This document shows positions 48,191 through 61,199 of a stretch of 64,000 bases of DNA, in pieces (within the stretch, counting starts at the first letter, position 1; every line of letters begins with the position of its first letter). Source of the DNA: Prinia subflava (lineage: Eukaryota > Chordata > Aves > Passeriformes > Cisticolidae); contig NC_086247.1 of assembly GCF_021018805.1 (NCBI RefSeq), positions 146,205,378 to 146,269,377 on the forward strand. The letters are read 5' to 3'. The translations under genes were made by a program, and so were the position numbers. The notes beneath the pieces are model-generated. The model was not told the DNA's origin, ran no database searches, and worked only from the letters and a program-made list of their open reading frames with translations.

Positions 48191-50734
48191 ATTGATAATA
48201 AAACAATAATAATGTAATACAAAACCCATCATCTATGCCTCTCCCATGAAGATGCATCACTCATTTCTCATGGGTCCAGTAATCCACCCCCTGTTCTGCT
48301 CACTAGGGCTGCTTGACAGGACCTCAGATAATGCTGCAAGATGCAGCCCTGGCTCTTTGAGCACAAACAGTTTAATTTTCCTCTGTGGAGGTGTTTTTGC
48401 TGGATCCCAAGGTAGGCTGCAGAGTCCTGCCTGGGTTCCTGGTGAGCATCTCCCAGAGCCTCCCTTCTGCTGACCCCCTTGCACAGCTCCTGCAGCACCA
48501 GTGGTGGCATTGCTGTGCTGCTGATGGCTCCAGCTCCTTTGTGAGAAGTGTCAGGAGAGGCTGCATTGCTGTAGCAGGGCCAGAGATGCCTGGGAAGCCA
48601 AGAGAACATTCTTCCATTGCTTTTAGAGAGGAGGCACAGATGGGTCTGATTCAGAATACTTAAAGGTAGAAGAGATGGATTTCTGAGCTGGAATCCACAT
48701 GATTATCACACTGATTGCAGGAAATAGTGGTGATGGTTCTTACTCCTCCAAAACCCACCAAGGTATGGTGGTTTCCTTAATTAGTTTGCCTTGGTGGCTA
48801 ATCACCTTTCACATTAAAAAAAAAAAAAAAGTGTTCTATGGTTTATTGATAATTGTTTGGCTGTACCTGTCAACCACTTGTTCTGGCTTCCTGTCTTCTA
48901 AGGAATTCCTTCCCTTAAAATATTTATGCTCTGTGATCAAACCAATTTTTGATCTTTTTGATGAAGTCAAGCAGATAGAACTTCTCATTTTTTTGTGTTT
49001 GTTAGACATCTTTTTCACTTCTCAGATGTTTCTGTGGTTTTTACTAAAACCTATTCTATCATTAACAATCTGTTCTAAAATGTTACCAGTTGGAACTGCA
49101 TTCAGTATTTTAGTTTCCTTACTTAATCTCACCAGTGGTATACTTATACAGGGAAAAAAATTACCTCTCTGGTGGTTTATTACAACATTTTCCCATCCTT
49201 TTGTGAGTATTTTTTCCACAATACTTAAGAAAATAAAATGTTGAGCTATTTATTCACAGCAAATGGCAATTTTACAGGATACAATCACCTAATCTTTAGA
49301 TTTGCTGATAGCTGTGTTCTAATCTTTATGTGCTCTTATTTTATTTATTTGTATTTATATAAATCAGGTGGGTGTTTTATAAATAGTTATACCTTGCCAA
49401 GAAATCCTGACACCTCCACCTGCTATTAAAATTGCAGCTGCTGTTGCATTCCTCCCTGATTTCCCAGCAGCAGCCACTCTTCATGTCTCTCCTGAATATG
49501 AGCTGATCATTTGAGTTTATGAGCTGAAAGATGCTGTCAACAGTTAAGAGTGTTACACAGAGAATGGTTCTTTCTTAAATTATTTTGATAGACTTCTTCA
49601 GCAAGCTAATAAGTTTAGCTGATACAGGTCAATTTAATGAAGTTATGCTTTTTAAAGGGCTTTCAATCTATGGTGTGATCTAACTGCATTAAAACTTTGC
49701 ATAAAAAATGGTACAACACATTAAATGGATTAAAAACTGGCTGATCTCAAAAAAGATGTAAATTAATATTAATATGAAATGAATATTTTAAGTTAGGAAT
49801 TATTAGACAATTTTTCCTTTCAGGAATTATTTCTTTGCCCAAAAGATATCTATGTATTTACTGTAGGATCACAGGTCTGTCATAAATTGAGGGGAAAATA
49901 TGAGTGACTGGTGAAAAACATCCAGATGATGCAGTGGTTGTTGGCATGAAGATGAAGCAGACATATCATTTATACAGCATGACCTTAATCACTCAGTAGC
50001 TTGATCATAATTAAGAGGATATTTTAAGGTAATGAAAATAAGCTCATAAATTTAGGATTAAGAGATGCATATCATGGTAGCAAAGTGAGGGACAATCCTC
50101 ATGGAGAAGACAGGTTCTCATAAACAGAAGAGAACAGGTGAAGTCTGCAGGGAATCAATAGGCTGTGTAAGTGCTTCAGGTTTGACACAGAAAGAATTTA
50201 GGTCTCTGAGTACAAAACAGCAGCTCTGACTGTCCCCCTCAGCACTTTGGTAAGAAACAGTTTGGTAACTTCTGGAGTTGTTTTGCTTTTTGTCTCAAAG
50301 AAAAGAACTGTTATAATGTGCCAATACAAGATCAAATGTCTCAGGAAAAACATCCCCCAGGCCTGTACCTCATCTCCAGTGGAGACACTTGCAGTGACAC
50401 CTCCCCAAAGTACTCTCAGCTTTGCAGTGATCTGTGATTTGGGACCTTCCCAAGCCAAGAGTGCCTTTGTGCCAAAAAATCTGTACTGGGTTTTCTGCCA
50501 TGCTTGTGTTTGCTTGCCCTTGGAAACTTCTGGTGACTGCCACATCCTGTGGCCATGCACAGCTTCATGAGTTGCTGCATAAATAGCAACCTCCCTGAAT
50601 AACAGCCTGCTCTCTGCTGGTTTCGTTCAACCAGTCCTGGCTCTGGCATGGGAGGAGTTGTTCTGGCTCCGTGTGTGCTCACAGACCTGAACCTTCTCTC
50701 TTGCCTGGTGTCTGCTGCAATCCTGGTGTTGGGA
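48191..50734. other. Intergenic, unique sequence
   Basis: Single-copy AT-rich DNA with an A-run (48816-48830). The 181-codon plus-strand frame at 48699-49244 lies in very AT-rich sequence, has no recognisable domain and is rejected as a gene. Confidence 0.55.
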
Positions 50735-50882
50735 TTCATCCCATCATGGAACTGTTTGGGTTGGAAGGGACCTTAGACATGACCTAATCCTCATGCCATG
50801 GGCAGGGACACCTTCCACCAGCCCAGGCTGCTTAAAACTCCATCCAGCCTGGCCCTGAACACTTCCAGAGCTGAGGAGAGTC
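50735..50882 (-). mobile_element. CR1 LINE 3'-end fragment
   Basis: Inverted CR1 3' end on the plus strand: 'tgtttgggttggaagggacc', 'catgccatgggcagggacac', 'ccatccagcctggccctgaa' and 'cacttccagagctgagg'. About 150 bp. Confidence 0.88.
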
Positions 50883-53800
50883 ATTGGAGAGTGAAGGCAA
50901 GACTGGCACTTACCAGATGATGGCACTTACCCCCAAGATGCCCACAGAGAAGTGATTCCCTGAGGGTTTGTGCTCTGCATGGCCAGCAGGGCACTGGGAT
51001 GGCTGCTGGCAGCAACTCCAATAGCAGTGAGGGTGATTTTGCTGTGAGCACCGTGGTGTGGAAGAAGGGCAAAGGTGGCATTTGTGGTTAACCAGGCCAA
51101 GGATGGACTTGAGGTGACCATGAGGAGGAGAAAATGTTCTAAAGGAGGCCTTGCAGAGTGGCTTTCTGGTAACCAGACTTCATTAAAGGACTTCATTTCT
51201 CTGGGATGTCCTTCAAGCACAATTGACTGATGTCAACAACTTCTTCTTCAGCACACATGGGAAACAAGCAAACAGCTCTGCTGCTGTATTAGTTCTGGCT
51301 GTTCTTCATCCCCACCTGATGTCTGCCTACTAGATAAAGTAGCAGTGTCTGTGTAGATTTAAAATGATAGTAAAAAGTGCTGCTGGGCTGTATTTTCATT
51401 GCAAGGCAGGCAGGAAAATTTATCCTTTTGGTTGTTTCTTTGAGGCAGACAGCAGTATTTAGGTACCTTTGATGTATAAACTTGATTGTTACAAACAGGG
51501 CAGCAAGAAGCATGTTCAGAGCTCTTGTTTTGGTTGACAGCAGTACAGAACTACTCCATAAGCAGCTCCTGCAATTTTGCTGCAGCAGCAACATCCAGAT
51601 AAAATTCTGAGGAACTGAAGCTTGGGGTTGGACTAAACCATCACAACTTCCATGGAAATTATTGCTAAACTCAATCTGGGGACAGCCCTCTGACTCTCAT
51701 TTATTTTAAGCATTAATAAAACAAACTGGTTTTTAAGTGATAAATCCATTTTCAAGGGAGTTTTGTCCATACATGCCAGCTACTTGATCTAGACTGATAC
51801 AGATCTGAGCTAGCAAGTGTCCCTCAGGAATGAGTGGCATGAAGCTCCTTGGGCATCTTTGAACATCCAGAAAAGCCAGGTGTGATGTGGTGTGGTGTGA
51901 TGTGGGTTATCTGGCCTGACTGCAAATGTAGACAAGAAACAAACTTTGCATGGTGAGCTGTCACACTGTGGGCTGCAGAACTGAGCTGGCCCGACTGGCT
52001 CCTGTCTCACTCTGACTGGTTCCTCAAGGTGGTTTTTTTCAGTCAGGTCCTTCATAAGCCTTTCTATTTGCTGAACAGTATTTTTCAGATCTGCTCTTTC
52101 GTACCTCCCTGGTTCAATGAACAATGTTTTGGTTTAGGGAGGTTTTGCTCTTCAGAGCTAGGAAATCCCTCCCTGGCACAGCAGAGGAGTCTCAGGCTGG
52201 CTCAGAGGAAGACCCTGTGCTTCCTCCAGATCCACAGATGTGGTTCTGGTGTTACTGGTCTGAAGTGAGAGACCTAAAAGATCCCCACAGCCCCAAATGC
52301 AGCCAGGCACTTACTACCATGTCAGGGCATGTCAGGGGGACCTTGGCTCTCCACATGGCTTGTGAGGGGGTCCAAGGAGACAAGATCCCTCAAGGACCAT
52401 CAAAAGAGCCAGGAGCACTGCTGGGAGACATGCCTGATGTCAAAGTGATGCCCCAGGAGCACCTCTAGCTTGAGAAGTCCAAGCCAGCAGTGCTGACCAA
52501 CATCTTTGGCAGAACCCAATCATGAACTAACACAAAGGAGTTTGCTCTGCAGACCCAAGGAGCAAATTAAATGGAGGAGCTATTTGAAATAAACCTTCCC
52601 AGCATTACCTGCTCTTCTCCCAGGGGGGCTGTTCAGCCCAGGGAATACAGGGGTAGGCAGATGGCTGGACTGGCTGCTGTCAAACTGAGTCTTTCATGGA
52701 GAGACAGGTATTTCCACAACCCCACTGAGGCTGGAAGGGGATGGGTGTTGCCTCTGTGCCTCCTTTGGGGACTCAGGAGCAGGTTGGTGTGCAGTGAGGC
52801 TGTGTTCTGATGAACTAATACTGTGATGGAATGAATCCATCACAAGTTTCCTTGACTGATGAATTTACCTTGTGACACAACAAACTGATTAGATTTTGCT
52901 GGGAGCCAGAGTGAGTGTGATTTGTAAGGTGCTTTTTAAAACCGCTGTGCAAGGAACAATGTTCAAGGATCCTAATACAGTTTTAAACCATTAATTCTCT
53001 ACTCTTTCCTTTGAAAAGCTGTCCTAAGAGCTGCACAGTGGACTGATTAACAGGCCAACACTTCAGGTTTATGTGGTGCTGGTAGAGAAGATAACCCTGG
53101 GTTGGGTTCCCAGTTACTTTATGTGGGAGACAGCAGCATCAGTGCAGAGGTCTTTGGGCAGAGCTGTGTGCCTCTGAATCCCATCACACAGGTAACTTAT
53201 TGCAGGGCCTGGAGAAGAAGTGACACAACAGCCAAAGTGTGAAACAGTGAGGGACACAACCCTTCAGCAGCTCTGCGTGCAAGGGAGGGCAGACCTCAGG
53301 GAACACTGGAGCAGAGAGCAGCTGAGCACTGAAATCTGAGGCAAAAGCTAACCAGTCAATAACTTTTCTGCCCCAACATCTGGCACATTGGAGTGAAGAG
53401 AGGACCAAGGCTTCCCTGCCCCCAGCCCCACACCATCCTCTGCTGCTTCCCCTGCCCACACCAGAGCAGCACAGCTGGTTGGCATCTCTCCAGGCCCTCT
53501 CCCCTGCAGCTCTGGCTGCATCCCAGCAGGACAGACACCCCAGCAGCTGCATGAGAATGAGGGCTGGGCTGAGACATGAGCTGTGCCCTTCTCCCAGGTG
53601 ATGGATGGTGACTGTCACTGTCTCCATCGATAGCAGCCCCCAGTTGTGTTGGACACAGACTGTTCTGTAAATCTGATGGTGTTTACACTAGCAGTGCTTG
53701 ATGAGCCTCATCAGGCTGCAATGCAAATGTTTCTGCATCAGCTGCTCGCAGAAGAGGGATGTGGTGGAGAGGCCATGAGCACTCAGAAAACACAAGCTGC

Positions 53801-55276
53801 AAACAAATTTCAGTTCACACACGTGCTCTGAAAGGAGCCAGAAAACATAACTGGGCCAGGAAATAGATGAAGAAACTTGAAGGACATTGGCAAGAAGCTT
53901 CTACAACCAGAATATCTTTGCAATTATAATAATATAGGCTTCAAACTAGGCAGTGTTTCTGGTGCTTCTGTTGCAAAAGTAGCACCTCACTTAGGAAAGG
54001 GAACCAATCAGCTGGCATGAGATTTTGTATGAGATTCTTCCCCACTGGCTTGTCACTCAGGAGGCAAAGTGCTTGTGTTACCTGTAGCACAATGTGGTCA
54101 CCCTGCTCTGGTTAAAATGGACTCCAGTTGTTCCATGGAGGCCTTTTTTGGGTGAGGGTTGTGAGGAGGGCATCACCCTGGCACAGCCTCTCCAGGGTCC
54201 TCAGGGCTGAGGGTGCAGAGGGGCAGAGCCCTGGCCATGCCCCCAGCCTGGCCCACACCTCCAGCAAGTTTCAGCAGAGTCTCTTCTCCAGCTCACTGCT
54301 GGCACAAAAATAAAAGATAAACTTTCAAGAGTAAACATCCTCTTGACCACTGTGAGAAATTCCAAGCCTATCGTATAAAATTTTGAACTGTACTTTGTTT
54401 AAAGCAGAACAACAACAGTTTTCCCAGTGGCAAAGCCGCAGACAGGGTTTGAAGCCTAACTTCAGATATAGTCTTCAGATTTACTTCAGACCTAGGTATT
54501 TCTCCCCTGACACCAGACTAAATCCTCCTCTCTACATATAATAAAACCAGGCAAATGGTAATCCTTGGTAAGTTTGAACCAGGTTCATTACCAGGACATT
54601 CAAATGGGAGGAAATCCTGAGAATACAATGCACCATCCATGCAGACTGCCTTGTTTGATGGTCAAAATCACACTAAATTATTTCCCTCAGCTGGACCCCA
54701 AACATTTCTGGGAAAAGAAGAAAATGGCAAGTCAAAATTTCCTTGCTATATTCCATTCTGAGGTGAGGTGGAGGCCCACCAGACATAGGGTAGACCTTGG
54801 TCTCCCTCTAGTGATGGACCTACCAAAAGCAATGGAAAACCAAGCTCCAACTTCCTGCTTCCATCCTTTGCCTCCACCCCGGGCCTCTTGCTCAAGCCCT
54901 TCACCCAGCCAAGGTCCCCTCCCAAAAATTCTTCCTGACATCTTTCCACTCCACACTGGTGCAGAGTTCCAGTGCCTGGCTCATGGGATAGCCCTCACCA
55001 CTGACTCTCTGAGTGTGTTCTGCTCAACAACCATGCTAATATTCCATATCCAGATCTCTGCATCGTGCAGGAGCAGGAGACATGGGCTTCTGCCTTGCAT
55101 TGCTGCAAGGACAACCTGCAGGATGTCAGAGTCCAGGACATCCCTCTGGCCACCCTGGAGGGTTTGGAGACCAGACAGGAGGGTCTGGGATCTGTACAAG
55201 GGGGTCAGAGCCTCACACAGAGCCCAGGAGGACACTGCCTCTGATCCCTGGCCATGGGAGTGAATGCCCACATTAT
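50883..55276. other. Intergenic, unique sequence with one longer open frame
   Basis: Mostly single-copy DNA. A 232-codon plus-strand frame (54565-55263) ends just before the LTR. Its conceptual product has no domain I recognise, is Pro/Ser-rich in the middle, and is overlapped by open frames on the other strand. I do not call it a gene. Confidence 0.5.
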
Positions 55277-55810
55277 ATGAACAATCACAAGCTGAAAGAA
55301 TTCAAAGTAAGTAGTAGCTAGTTTATCACAGAGTGTAAATGTAGAATTTAGGATTTTTAGTATATGGGCTTGAAGAGGCAAGATGGAGGAATTGGGGAGT
55401 GGTCCTGTCCTCCTTGTTCTTGTTCTCATCCCCCATTTTCTGCTGAGTTGTATCACAAGGATTGGTTTAGAGTAGAAATGACATGTTAACATAGGTAATA
55501 AGTATTGGTAAGATTCTGTAAATAAAAAGTACATTGTGGATGGTGGTTGGTTTAGGGAAATGGTACAAAGGGTCTGGGACCCTCTGATCCGCCCAGTCTG
55601 CCCCATGTCCTGCTCTGCTGGGGATGTCTGGCAGAGCTGAGAAAGAACTGAGAGATAATGAAAGAATAAACAGCCTTGAAAACACAGACTGGTGACTCAG
55701 CTTGTCTTCTCTGACTCTGGCGTGGGACCTTTTGGGGAAGAGAAGCCCAAAAGTCTTATTACCTTGGGGAACAGCAACCCCAAGGAGAATAGCTCAGGGA
55801 ACAGCAACCC
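55277..55810 (+). mobile_element. Solo LTR of an endogenous retrovirus (passerine type, approximate ends)
   Basis: Several motifs match an LTR type that I recognise from songbird genomes: 'ttcaaagtaagtagtagcta' near the left end, 'gattggtttagagtagaaat' and 'acataggtaataagtattgg' in the middle, and an AATAAA polyadenylation signal at 55665-55670 followed by 'cagccttgaaaacacagac'. The order of U3-like sequence, polyadenylation signal and downstream GT-rich DNA places it on the plus strand. Both ends are estimates. No internal retroviral coding sequence was recognised beside it. Confidence 0.6.
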
Positions 55811-58542
55811 TGAGAGCAGGACACCCATCCCTGCAGCCTGTCACCTCAGGAAAGGCAGAGGTAAGCATGACACACAGGAGTCGTGTGGCCCTTGGGGACA
55901 TGTCCAACCACCACTGTCTGTGCTCTCCAGGGGCATCCCCCGCCGAGGAGGAATGCTGGAGAAGCTGAAGGTCTCAAAAGCAGCTGTTCTGAAGTCACTC
56001 GAGGAAGGAGCCCACTCTCGTAGTGGCTCTGTGTCCTGAGGAAGTGAGATGGGGCAGCCTGGGAAGCTCGGAGTGCCCACAATCTCTGGTGTTGGTCTTG
56101 AAGCAACTCAGAGCACATTCACTTGTGTGAAGTCCATAAGGATGCACATGAGCACCTTGAGTCATGTGTTGGGGGCCCATTTGGTTGGTAACCATGGGCT
56201 GGATGAGCAAGGACTCCGTGGGTCTGGTGACACCAACCATTCTGTCTCCTGAATTCCACAGCAAGGTCTTTCAGTTCTGTCACTTTTCAGTGACATTGTC
56301 TCCTGTAGATCTTCTCATTTTCCATTCAGAGCTTCATTGCAGGATGTGATTAAAATGAGAAAGTTTCTGAAAGTCATGCACTTGAGAGGAACAAGCAGGG
56401 GGAAAATGCCCTGAGCAATGCATCAACATGATCTGGAGAGGGATCTGGGAAAACAAATTAATCACATTACTTAATTATATGAGACATATTTTCAGCCTTT
56501 TTTTTCCCCTTTTCTGTATATGTGACAGAGGATGTACAACTAACACCAAAGAAGGCTTCAAGCATCAGCTCCTTGTTATCTAGAAGTCCCTCACACCTTT
56601 TCTATGTAGCCTCCCATGGGCAGCTCCACACAGCTCTGGCTCTTTCTCTCCTCCTTCTGCAGTTCCAACTTGCTGCTTCCTGTCCCTAGCACGGCCACCT
56701 AACCCTGTCTGACCCTTGTATGACATCTGACCCCTTCTGTCCCTCACACAACCTCCTGTCCCTTCCTCCTCACAGCACAGACAATAAACTCCAACCCACT
56801 CTCTACCAGCTAATTCTTTATCACACCCACAGCTGGGAGGGCAAGGCTGTGCCCACTCTTTGGTAATTAACACAGCTGCCATATATCAGGGACAAGACTC
56901 CCTTCAGCAGTCTTCTATTTGTCTTCCCACACATATATACCTTCTAATTTTTAATGCTTTTGCCTAAAGATTTTCTTAGTAGGAAAGTATCACTAAGGTT
57001 GGTGAAAATAATTGGCTGCCCACCTTGAAATGAAGCGTATATGATCTTGCATACAAATGTTTTCAAGCCAGGAATGTGAAGAGTGGCATAAAATTAGAAG
57101 AGAGTATATTATTTGGAAAATGCAGAAAGTAAACAATGATGTAGTTGTGGGCTGGACCTGCTGTTCTCCTGACACACAGCTGACTTATCATCACAATAAC
57201 ACTGATTTTTTATTGTTGTCTTTACTGCAGTTAGACTGTTAAATGAGAGATTATGTGAAAGTTAACAAGTCTGTTATTCTCTTCTGTTTTTATGTGCTGA
57301 GATTTCGAATGTTCAGACTCTAAGCATAGCTCTACATAGACTTCAAGTGCTAATTTTTTAAATCAAGAGTAATGACAGGAATTGCTAAAGGCACTGACAG
57401 CAATTCATAAACAGTCAAATTTAAACTCCTTATTAACAAAATTCATTACTCCAAGCCAGGACAACACTCAAGATATATTTAAGTGGCTCATGTTTATTAA
57501 ACAGTTCTCTTTGCCCAGTGATGTAGTGCATGTTTTCAAGAAAGGTTCCTTTATACTAAAGAGAAGGTGTACAAAGAGGTGTTCAATACCCAGAATTATT
57601 TGTTGAGATGGTTCCCCCTCAGGCTGAAATATTAACAGGGAAAGTGTGTTTTAGAGAATCATGTGGAGGATGGTGTCTTCAACACCAAATAGGCTGCTTT
57701 AGCTGCAGTTATGCCAATAAACTGCTCTTGGGTGTTTTTTAGAACTCCTGTTTTCAACAGAAAAAGCTGGAAGCAGAGTGTGACATACAGGGTGGAGCTG
57801 TTCTCTGTCAGGGTGAACCCAAGGCCTTTCAAATCCCTTCATGACAAGGCACATTAAGTTCAGACCAAGTGAAAAAGGTATTGAAAACCCAAAAAGCTCT
57901 CAGGTGCAGACTGTATGTCAAATAAGAAATAAAGCAGCAACCTCCACAGCTGACAGCTATGGCAACCCTGCTGTCGTATACATTGGGGTGCATGATGGAT
58001 TTGAACATAGGTCATCTGGGTGTTAGCAAAACGTCTAGTGTGCTTGGGATGTGGTGTCAAACCTGAGAAACCCCTCTGGCAACTGTCTTGTTAAAACACA
58101 GAGCATTTTTCCACGCACAGCTTTGGTTTGGAGAAGCTCCACACGGGCCCAGCTTTGATTTTTTATTTAGAGTCACTTGTCTCAAAAGTATCTCAGCTTC
58201 ATGTCATTGATTTGTTCCCTGTTCAAATCTCCTGGTACCTGTTGAAAGGCAAATGTGAGCCTGGCTCATTCCTTCATCTGGTACAGCTTTTTCAATTTCA
58301 GAGCAATCTGGGAATGGGAAAACACCAAACAAAACCCTGAGGGGTCGATTCAGTTCCAACATGAGCGTGAGGGCTGAAGGGAGAACTTCTGAATACAAAT
58401 GCTGGAGGCTTCAATGTCACCTGCTGATAAAATAACAGAAAAAAACATGTGGTCACCCAATACTTCACAACTGTCTGTTCCACAGTAGGGGAAGATGGGT
58501 GACAGAATGGGTCCCATCAGTGCTCCCAAACAGGGACGTGAC
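55811..58542. other. Intergenic, unique sequence
   Basis: Single-copy DNA. Short frames only. No mobile element was recognised beyond the LTR edge. Confidence 0.55.
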
Positions 58543-58588
58543 CTCCAGATGCCATCAGCAGCCAACATGGTCCTGATGGCATCTGGAG
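58543..58588. repeat. Perfect 16-bp inverted repeat with 14-nt loop
   Basis: CTCCAGATGCCATCAG (58543-58558) and its exact complement CTGATGGCATCTGGAG (58573-58588) flank a 14-base loop. Pairing stops immediately outside and inside the stem. An RNA from either strand could fold into a short hairpin. The stem is shorter than that of a typical microRNA precursor. Confidence 0.95.
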
Positions 58589-59829
58589 AAGCTGAAACGA
58601 CTGTGAGTGAGCCCAGAGAGGCTGAACAAAAGGTGGTTTTGATGTTCATGTGCTCACTCAGAGGCTGAATCACTGCTGTATAGGCTTACCAGACTTCTGA
58701 GTCTGCATGAGTTCCTAAATCTCACACATGGATTTATTTACATGCCTTTTCTCTTTCTCAGATCATTAGAGGAATTAAAGAATAGAACCATCATATGACC
58801 AGAAGGACTGAGCAGGGGGAGGAAGCAACTGAAAACCCCACCAGGAGCACATCAGACATGTTCTGTTAGTGGCCAGATAATTAAAGGAGAAGATGAAAGC
58901 CACAAAATGAGAACATGATCAGAAGCTATAATGTTTGCTCTTTTATCCTGATAAACTGTAAAGAAATACAGTTTATTAAACGAATGGAAAAATTAATAAA
59001 AATATTAACATCAGATAGGAAATCCTTGTCATGGCAAGGAAATGAAATATGGATGACAGATCAAAGGTGTGTTCTGCAGAAAAAAACCTGCCAGTATTAC
59101 ATAAATTTCTGGTCCCTTAAAAGTGGTGATTTCAGTCTTTGCAGGACCCTTTTGAGAAAGGCATCAGAGAATTTAGAATTACAGATGGGAAGGAAATGGG
59201 GTGAGATGAGAATGAAAGGGATGAGAAAAGAAACCTTTGAGATCCGAAATGAAAAATGGAAGAGGGTGCATCCTGGAAGAACAGGATTTCAAAGAGAGAC
59301 AGAAACTGCTTTTCCTGTTACAAAACTTGAAGCTACATAACAAAATTTCAAGAACTGACCAATTATTTGCCCACAATCCAAGTAATCGCTTAAAATGAAG
59401 TACAACAGCAGAGAGACACGAGTGCTCTGTGCTCACATTATCTGCACACCAGACCCTGCCAAGCACAAAACAAATGCTGGGTGTTGGTATGGACACCTCC
59501 TGTCTGTCCTTCAGGAGATACCAACACCGTGATGAGACTGAAGGACGGGTTAAGCTTCACCTTCAGTAATGTCATTTGGATTGGTTGCCATAACTTTCTT
59601 CCTGTTGCAAGGTTAAGCTCTGGAACAGAATCAGACAGGAGCCAGACAGGAAACTCCCTAAGAAAAACAGAATGAAGCTGCTCCTGCCAAGAGGACAGAA
59701 GCTGCTCTGTGGCCACCACCTCCCTCAGGGCCTGGGGTACCCCAGCCAGCAAACACAACCTCATCCCTCACCCCAGAGCTGGATGCTCCTCATGGGAGGA
59801 AGGCCATGAAGAACCAGGCTCTGTCATTG
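58589..59829. other. Intergenic, unique sequence
   Basis: Single-copy DNA. A 141-codon plus-strand frame at 58915-59340 has no recognisable domain and a composition like its surroundings. Confidence 0.55.
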
Positions 59830-60130
59830 TAATTCTTGCTGGAATGATTCTTCCTCTCTGATAAACATGAGTGATAAGACGCCAGCTTAAAATTTTGCCT
59901 TTCCCAACTTTCTGTGGGCCTGTGCTCTCCTAATGTTGTATAAATGCTGATTTTGGCATTTAATAGTCTGTAGCTCAGAGCTGCAATAAACTCAGACTGA
60001 TCTAATAATGAATGACAAGCTTAATAATGTAACAAACTAGGAGCTTAAGTCAGTCTCCAGGGTTTAATAAGGCTGCCAAATAAGAAAGCATTAGTTATGT
60101 ATTACAGCCCTAATAGCTGAAAATGTTGGT
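59830..60130. promoter_or_regulatory. Candidate conserved enhancer, rich in TAAT cores
   Basis: About 300 bp of non-repetitive AT-rich DNA with many TAAT/ATTA homeodomain cores (for example TCTAATAATGAATGAC at 60001 onward and TTAATAATG near 60021) and GATAA motifs. It has the look of a developmental non-coding element. This is inferred from composition only. Confidence 0.25.
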
Positions 60131-60334
60131 GTGAACAGAGAAGTGAGAAATGGGGATGATGAGGGTTTTTTTCTGGTGTTTGGTGGGCATAAAACTGCTT
60201 CTCAGCTCATTTCCAGTACAAAGAGGTGTTAGGAGTCTATTATACTGGTGTACCCATGGAATGAAAAACAGCTGCCTTGTGTGCAGTTTTGTCAGTCACA
60301 CGTGTCTGTTTTGGTTTGTTTGGTCAGGGAAGGT
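60131..60334. other. Intergenic, unique sequence
   Basis: Short single-copy stretch. Nothing recognised. Confidence 0.55.
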
Positions 60335-60410
60335 GGAGGATCACAGCTGGAAGGACCTCTGGAGGTCACCTAGTTCCAGGACACACCTGGATCAGGTGGT
60401 TTGCTTTGTT
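60335..60410 (-). mobile_element. Short CR1 3'-end remnant
   Basis: The plus strand has GGATCACAGCTGGAAGGACC followed by 'tctggaggtcacctagttcc', an inverted CR1 3'-end signature with an internal deletion. The 3' end lies to the left. Confidence 0.65.
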
Positions 60411-60489
60411 CCATCAAGATTCCCCTTCCCACCTTCACTGAGAACCCTTTTTCCTTACCTCTGCTCAAGATTTCCCTCATTCCATTTCA
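60411..60489. other. Spacer between two opposed CR1 fragments
   Basis: About 80 bp with no recognisable element. It may be diverged CR1 sequence. Confidence 0.4.
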
Positions 60490-60662
60490 GATGATACAGA
60501 AGATCTGGAACAGGATGTCCAGGGAGGTCATGGAGTCTCCCTCTCTGGAGACATTCCACCTGGATGTGCCTCTGTGTCAGCTGCTCCAGGTGACCCTGTC
60601 CTGGACTGGATGATCTCCAGAGTTCCCTCCCAACCCCAAACATTCTGGGATTCTGTCACCCT
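60490..60662 (+). mobile_element. CR1 LINE 3'-end fragment
   Basis: Sense CR1 3' end: 'aggtcatggagtctccctct', 'ctggagacattccacctgga', 'ctggactggatgatctccag', then 'ccctcccaaccccaaacatt' and the terminal 'ctgggattctgtcac'. Confidence 0.88.
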
Positions 60663-61199
60663 GCTCCTGTTTCATTTCATGTTGAACACCTGGCTGCAAA
60701 AACCTCAGATCTGAAGTTGATTGTGAAGTTCTACCACATTGCTTTGGTTCTTCTGTAGCTTTACTACCTGCACAGGTAAGGAGAGAGATCAGCAGTCAAG
60801 GCTGAGAAGAGCATCTGAAACTAGGAAATGCAGTAGTTGTTGGAAGTGCCTCCAAAAACACTGACAAATGTTTTCAATGAACACTTGTGGTGTTAATAAA
60901 ATACTCAATGTGTCCCAAGGAGGTGGAGAGATGATACTGTCCACCAAGACTAAAATCAGCGTGTCCTCTTGTGTGGAAAGAGGCACTACTGAAACAGAAG
61001 GGAGTAATAAATAATCTCTTAAAAGGTGCTGCTAGATCCTGGTTCATCCAGAGAGCAAGACAGGATGAAATGGCAAAAGAGAGATCTGACTGCCTGGCAA
61101 CCCACAGGAAAAAAGATGGTGAATTCATCCAGCAGTCTCAAATGAAGTACAGACAATGTGACTGTCGGGACCATGAATGTGAAAAAGTCAGAAACTCTC
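60663..61199. other. Intergenic, unique sequence
   Basis: Single-copy DNA. Nothing recognised. Confidence 0.6.

Noticed and set aside
47937..48260. Ile/Tyr-rich open frames
   Set aside because: Translation of the TATAA array.
48699..49244. 181-codon plus-strand open frame, hydrophobic
   Set aside because: AT-rich DNA biases toward hydrophobic codons. No recognisable family or splice structure, and minus-strand frames overlap it.
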